64,000 nt of DNA from assembly GCA_937995755.1 (NCBI GenBank), contig CALKJD010000034.1:1-64000 (forward strand), given 5' to 3'. This document shows positions 62,110-64,000 of the stretch, piece after piece. Position 1 is the stretch's first letter; the number at the start of each line of letters is the position of its first letter. The translations under genes and the position numbers were made by a program. The notes beneath the pieces were generated by a model. It was not told the DNA's origin. It worked only from the letters and a program-made list of their open reading frames with translations, and did not search any database. Source of the stretch: an uncultured Saprospiraceae bacterium. GTDB taxonomy: Bacteria > Bacteroidota > Bacteroidia > Chitinophagales > Saprospiraceae.

Positions 62110-64000
62110 TTACATTACCACCTTTGCCCCAAGCAACTCATCAGGAATACCAAAAGCATCTACTAATCCGTGTGCTTCATATCTCAATTCTTGACATAGT
62201 TTACTAATCATTCTTCGGATCGCTTTGGTCTTTACTCCTTCCATATAATCTGCTTCGAGGAACCATCCTTTATCTTCTTCTATGACAGTCAATGCAAATA
62301 ACTGTGATAGCTTAATTAAGATGTTTTTCTCTTCTCCATCTTCAATCGAATCTATTTTATTGACAAATTCTTTATATGCGAGACGTTCGATATATGCCTT
62401 TGCGAGATCCATCATATGCACTTGCACTTTGAGGAAAGCTTCTGATGGTTTGATACGACGCTTTAGATATTTCTGCATTCGATTACTGATACTGAGTAGA
62501 ATTTTCTTTTCTCTATATCTTAAGGCATGATTATGAAAATCTCTATCCATCAAGTGGTCTACAGAAGTCATACGCTTATATATAGGATTGTATTCTGCTA
62601 CCGTATTCATGATACGAGATCGCAAGTATTTGATCACCGCAGTAGTACCTTCTTCGTGGAATGATTGCTTGAATTCTGTCAGTAATCCCTTCGCTACTAA
62701 TTGCATTAATACCGTATTGTCACCTTCGAAAGTTGTAAAGATATCCGAGTCTGCCTTGAGGAATGAGATGCGATTTTCTGCAAGGTATCCCTTTCCACCG
62801 CAGGCCTCTCTACACTCTTGTATAGTATCTGTAGTATGCCATGTCGCCATTGCTTTAAGACCAGCAGCTTTAGTTTCTATTTTACGGATTTGCCCTTCAT
62901 CTGCTTTGACGTAATCTTCAGCCAGTTGTGACATAGCAAAACTGTACGCATAGGTTTTTGCTAGTCTAGGTATTAATCTTTTTTGGTGAGTAGGGTAGTC
63001 TAAGAGTAATTGCTCTGGCCCATTATCTCCAGTTTCGAATTGGCGACGCTCAAGTGCATATCTTATGGCTATAGTCAGTGCAGATTTGGTAGCACTAAGT
63101 CCAGCAAGTCCTACACATACTCTTCCAGCTACCAATGCTCCGAGCATAGTGAAAAATCTCTTATTTGGATTATCTATAGAGCTATTATATTTTCCATCAG
63201 TATCTATGTCACCATATTTATTGAGTAGATTGTCTACTGGTACAGTCACTCGATCAAACCATAATCTACCATTGTCTACACCATTAAGTCCTAGTTTATA
63301 GCCACAGTCTTTTACCGTAACTCCAGGAAGGATGTTGCCATCGGCATCTCTGATAGGTACTAGGATAGCATGTACTCCATGGCTCTTACCATCTACGATA
63401 AGCTGAGCGAATACGGCAGCCATACTACTATGCATCGCATTGCCTATATATTCTTTTCCAGCAGCTAGATTAGGGCTTTGTATTACTATCGATTTAGTGT
63501 TATGGTCATAAGTCGCTGTAGTCTCTAATCCTCTTACATTAGATCCATGTCCAGTCTCTGTCATGGCAAAGCATCCTAATAGCTCCGCCTTAGTAAGTGG
63601 TTCGATATATAGCTTATGGTGCTTTTCCGTACCGAGCATATACACGGCACCTCCAAATAATCCAAACTGAACACCAAACTTTATCGTAAGACTAAGGTCA
63701 TGATAAGCTAATGTTTCGAAAACAGCTATATGATCTCCAGACATACCGCCTCCACCATATTCTGTAGGGAAAGCATATCCACCTACGCCTTGTTCCGCTA
63801 ACAATTTCGTTTTCCATAGTATATCTAATCTGTATTCATCTTTATCTCTTATGTCTCTATAAGCGAATGCTGGGTCTCTCAGAAGTTTTCGCATTCTGTC
63901 TTTAGTAGCTACTCGTTCTCCGTCTAGTATTTTTCTTAAAGCTGTAGGGTCAAAGGAATTCTCGTCACCCAAATCTTCTTCAGATCCTAATGATCGCTTT
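62110..64000 (-). CDS. Acyl-CoA dehydrogenase (FadE-like), 5' end outside the window
   Basis: At least 629 codons are visible; the frame stays open to the edge of the window (KRSLGSEEDLGDENSF), so the start lies upstream and any TTG near 63972 is unlikely to be it. Domain order is N-terminal, middle (FAMTETGHGSNVRGLETT), C-terminal helical (RFFTMLGALVAGRV, GGKGYLAENRI, FEGDNTVLMQLVAKGL) and a long extra tail of about 170 residues, as in large FadE-type enzymes. It oxidises acyl-CoA in fatty-acid breakdown with FAD. Confidence 0.9.
   Translation of the reverse strand, partial: KRSLGSEEDLGDENSFDPTALRKILDGERVATKDRMRKLLRDPAFAYRDIRDKDEYRLDILWKTKLLAEQGVGGYAFPTEYGGGGMSGDHIAVFETLAYHDLSLTIKFGVQFGLFGGAVYMLGTEKHHKLYIEPLTKAELLGCFAMTETGHGSNVRGLETTATYDHNTKSIVIQSPNLAAGKEYIGNAMHSSMAAVFAQLIVDGKSHGVHAILVPIRDADGNILPGVTVKDCGYKLGLNGVDNGRLWFDRVTVPVDNLLNKYGDIDTDGKYNSSIDNPNKRFFTMLGALVAGRVCVGLAGLSATKSALTIAIRYALERRQFETGDNGPEQLLLDYPTHQKRLIPRLAKTYAYSFAMSQLAEDYVKADEGQIRKIETKAAGLKAMATWHTTDTIQECREACGGKGYLAENRISFLKADSDIFTTFEGDNTVLMQLVAKGLLTEFKQSFHEEGTTAVIKYLRSRIMNTVAEYNPIYKRMTSVDHLMDRDFHNHALRYREKKILLSISNRMQKYLKRRIKPSEAFLKVQVHMMDLAKAYIERLAYKEFVNKIDSIEDGEEKNILIKLSQLFALTVIEEDKGWFLEADYMEGVKTKAIRRMISKLCQELRYEAHGLVDAFGIPDELLGAKVVM

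Noticed and set aside
1..64000. Searched by eye for tRNA, rRNA, riboswitches, transposases, phage and defence islands
   Set aside because: No convincing example was found; the helicase at 28846 stands alone without defence partners.

Overview
The window looks like chromosomal DNA of a low-GC, free-living, probably marine member of the Bacteroidota, possibly near the Saprospiria; that placement is inferred from gene content only. The signs are two secreted proteins with type IX secretion (T9SS) sorting tails, many lipoproteins with a SxxC-type lipobox, LytS/LytTR and two-component propeller regulators, a DksA-like protein of the Bacteroidota type, DUF5606, and promoters of the form TTTG-N19-TAnnTTTG. 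No phage, transposase, integrase, CRISPR array, rRNA or tRNA was recognised. The right end cuts an acyl-CoA dehydrogenase gene, whose 5' end lies outside the window.

Layout. 1-8 kb: a T9SS-exported protein, the tRNA hydroxylase trhO, a DksA-like protein, a PhyH-type oxygenase, a pseudouridine-synthase-like protein lacking its usual catalytic Asp, and dnaB preceded by two perfect DnaA boxes. 8-11.6 kb: a small conserved protein, two cyclophilin lipoproteins (one with a PKD domain), a polyphosphate-glucokinase-like ROK kinase and ssb. 12-16 kb: a three-gene ABC exporter (adaptor, permease, ATPase) followed by ada. 16-21 kb: a secreted protein with sixteen 15-residue Cys-rich repeats, divergent from a BlaI repressor/M56 sensor-peptidase pair; two identical-format TACGA-N6-TCGTA dyads lie between them. 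21-28.5 kb: single-gene metabolic and redox functions (FMN reductase, FemAB-like transferase, argE, trxA, VOC protein, small zincin lipoprotein, amine oxidase).

28.8-38.6 kb: a RadD-like helicase, a propeller/LytS histidine kinase overlapping its LytTR response regulator, a thioredoxin-like protein, and a TPR-HisKA_2 kinase flanked on both sides by CACCCA/TGGGTG palindromes. 38.6-45 kb: a GH113-like glycosidase lipoprotein, mtaB, two overlapping lipoprotein genes and an MFS exporter. 45-51 kb: a same-strand redox-flavoured run: a GCS2-type ligase fused to CBS domains, two unknown proteins, msrA (coupled by ATGA overlap) and selO, then a decayed lipoprotein gene. 51-64 kb: an MliC-like protein, a saccharopine-dehydrogenase-like enzyme, mscL, a DUF5606 protein, a free-standing propeller lipoprotein, asnS, a hydrolase, a cytoplasmic-looking M23 protein and the acyl-CoA dehydrogenase.

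The most unusual elements are (1) the BlaI/M56 locus with shared operators facing the Cys-repeat gene, (2) an intergenic hairpin repeat family that begins exactly with the stop codon of two unrelated genes, (3) a 90-bp tandem repeat behind mscL, and (4) enzyme relatives with altered key residues. No complete new defence or biosynthetic system could be recognised.
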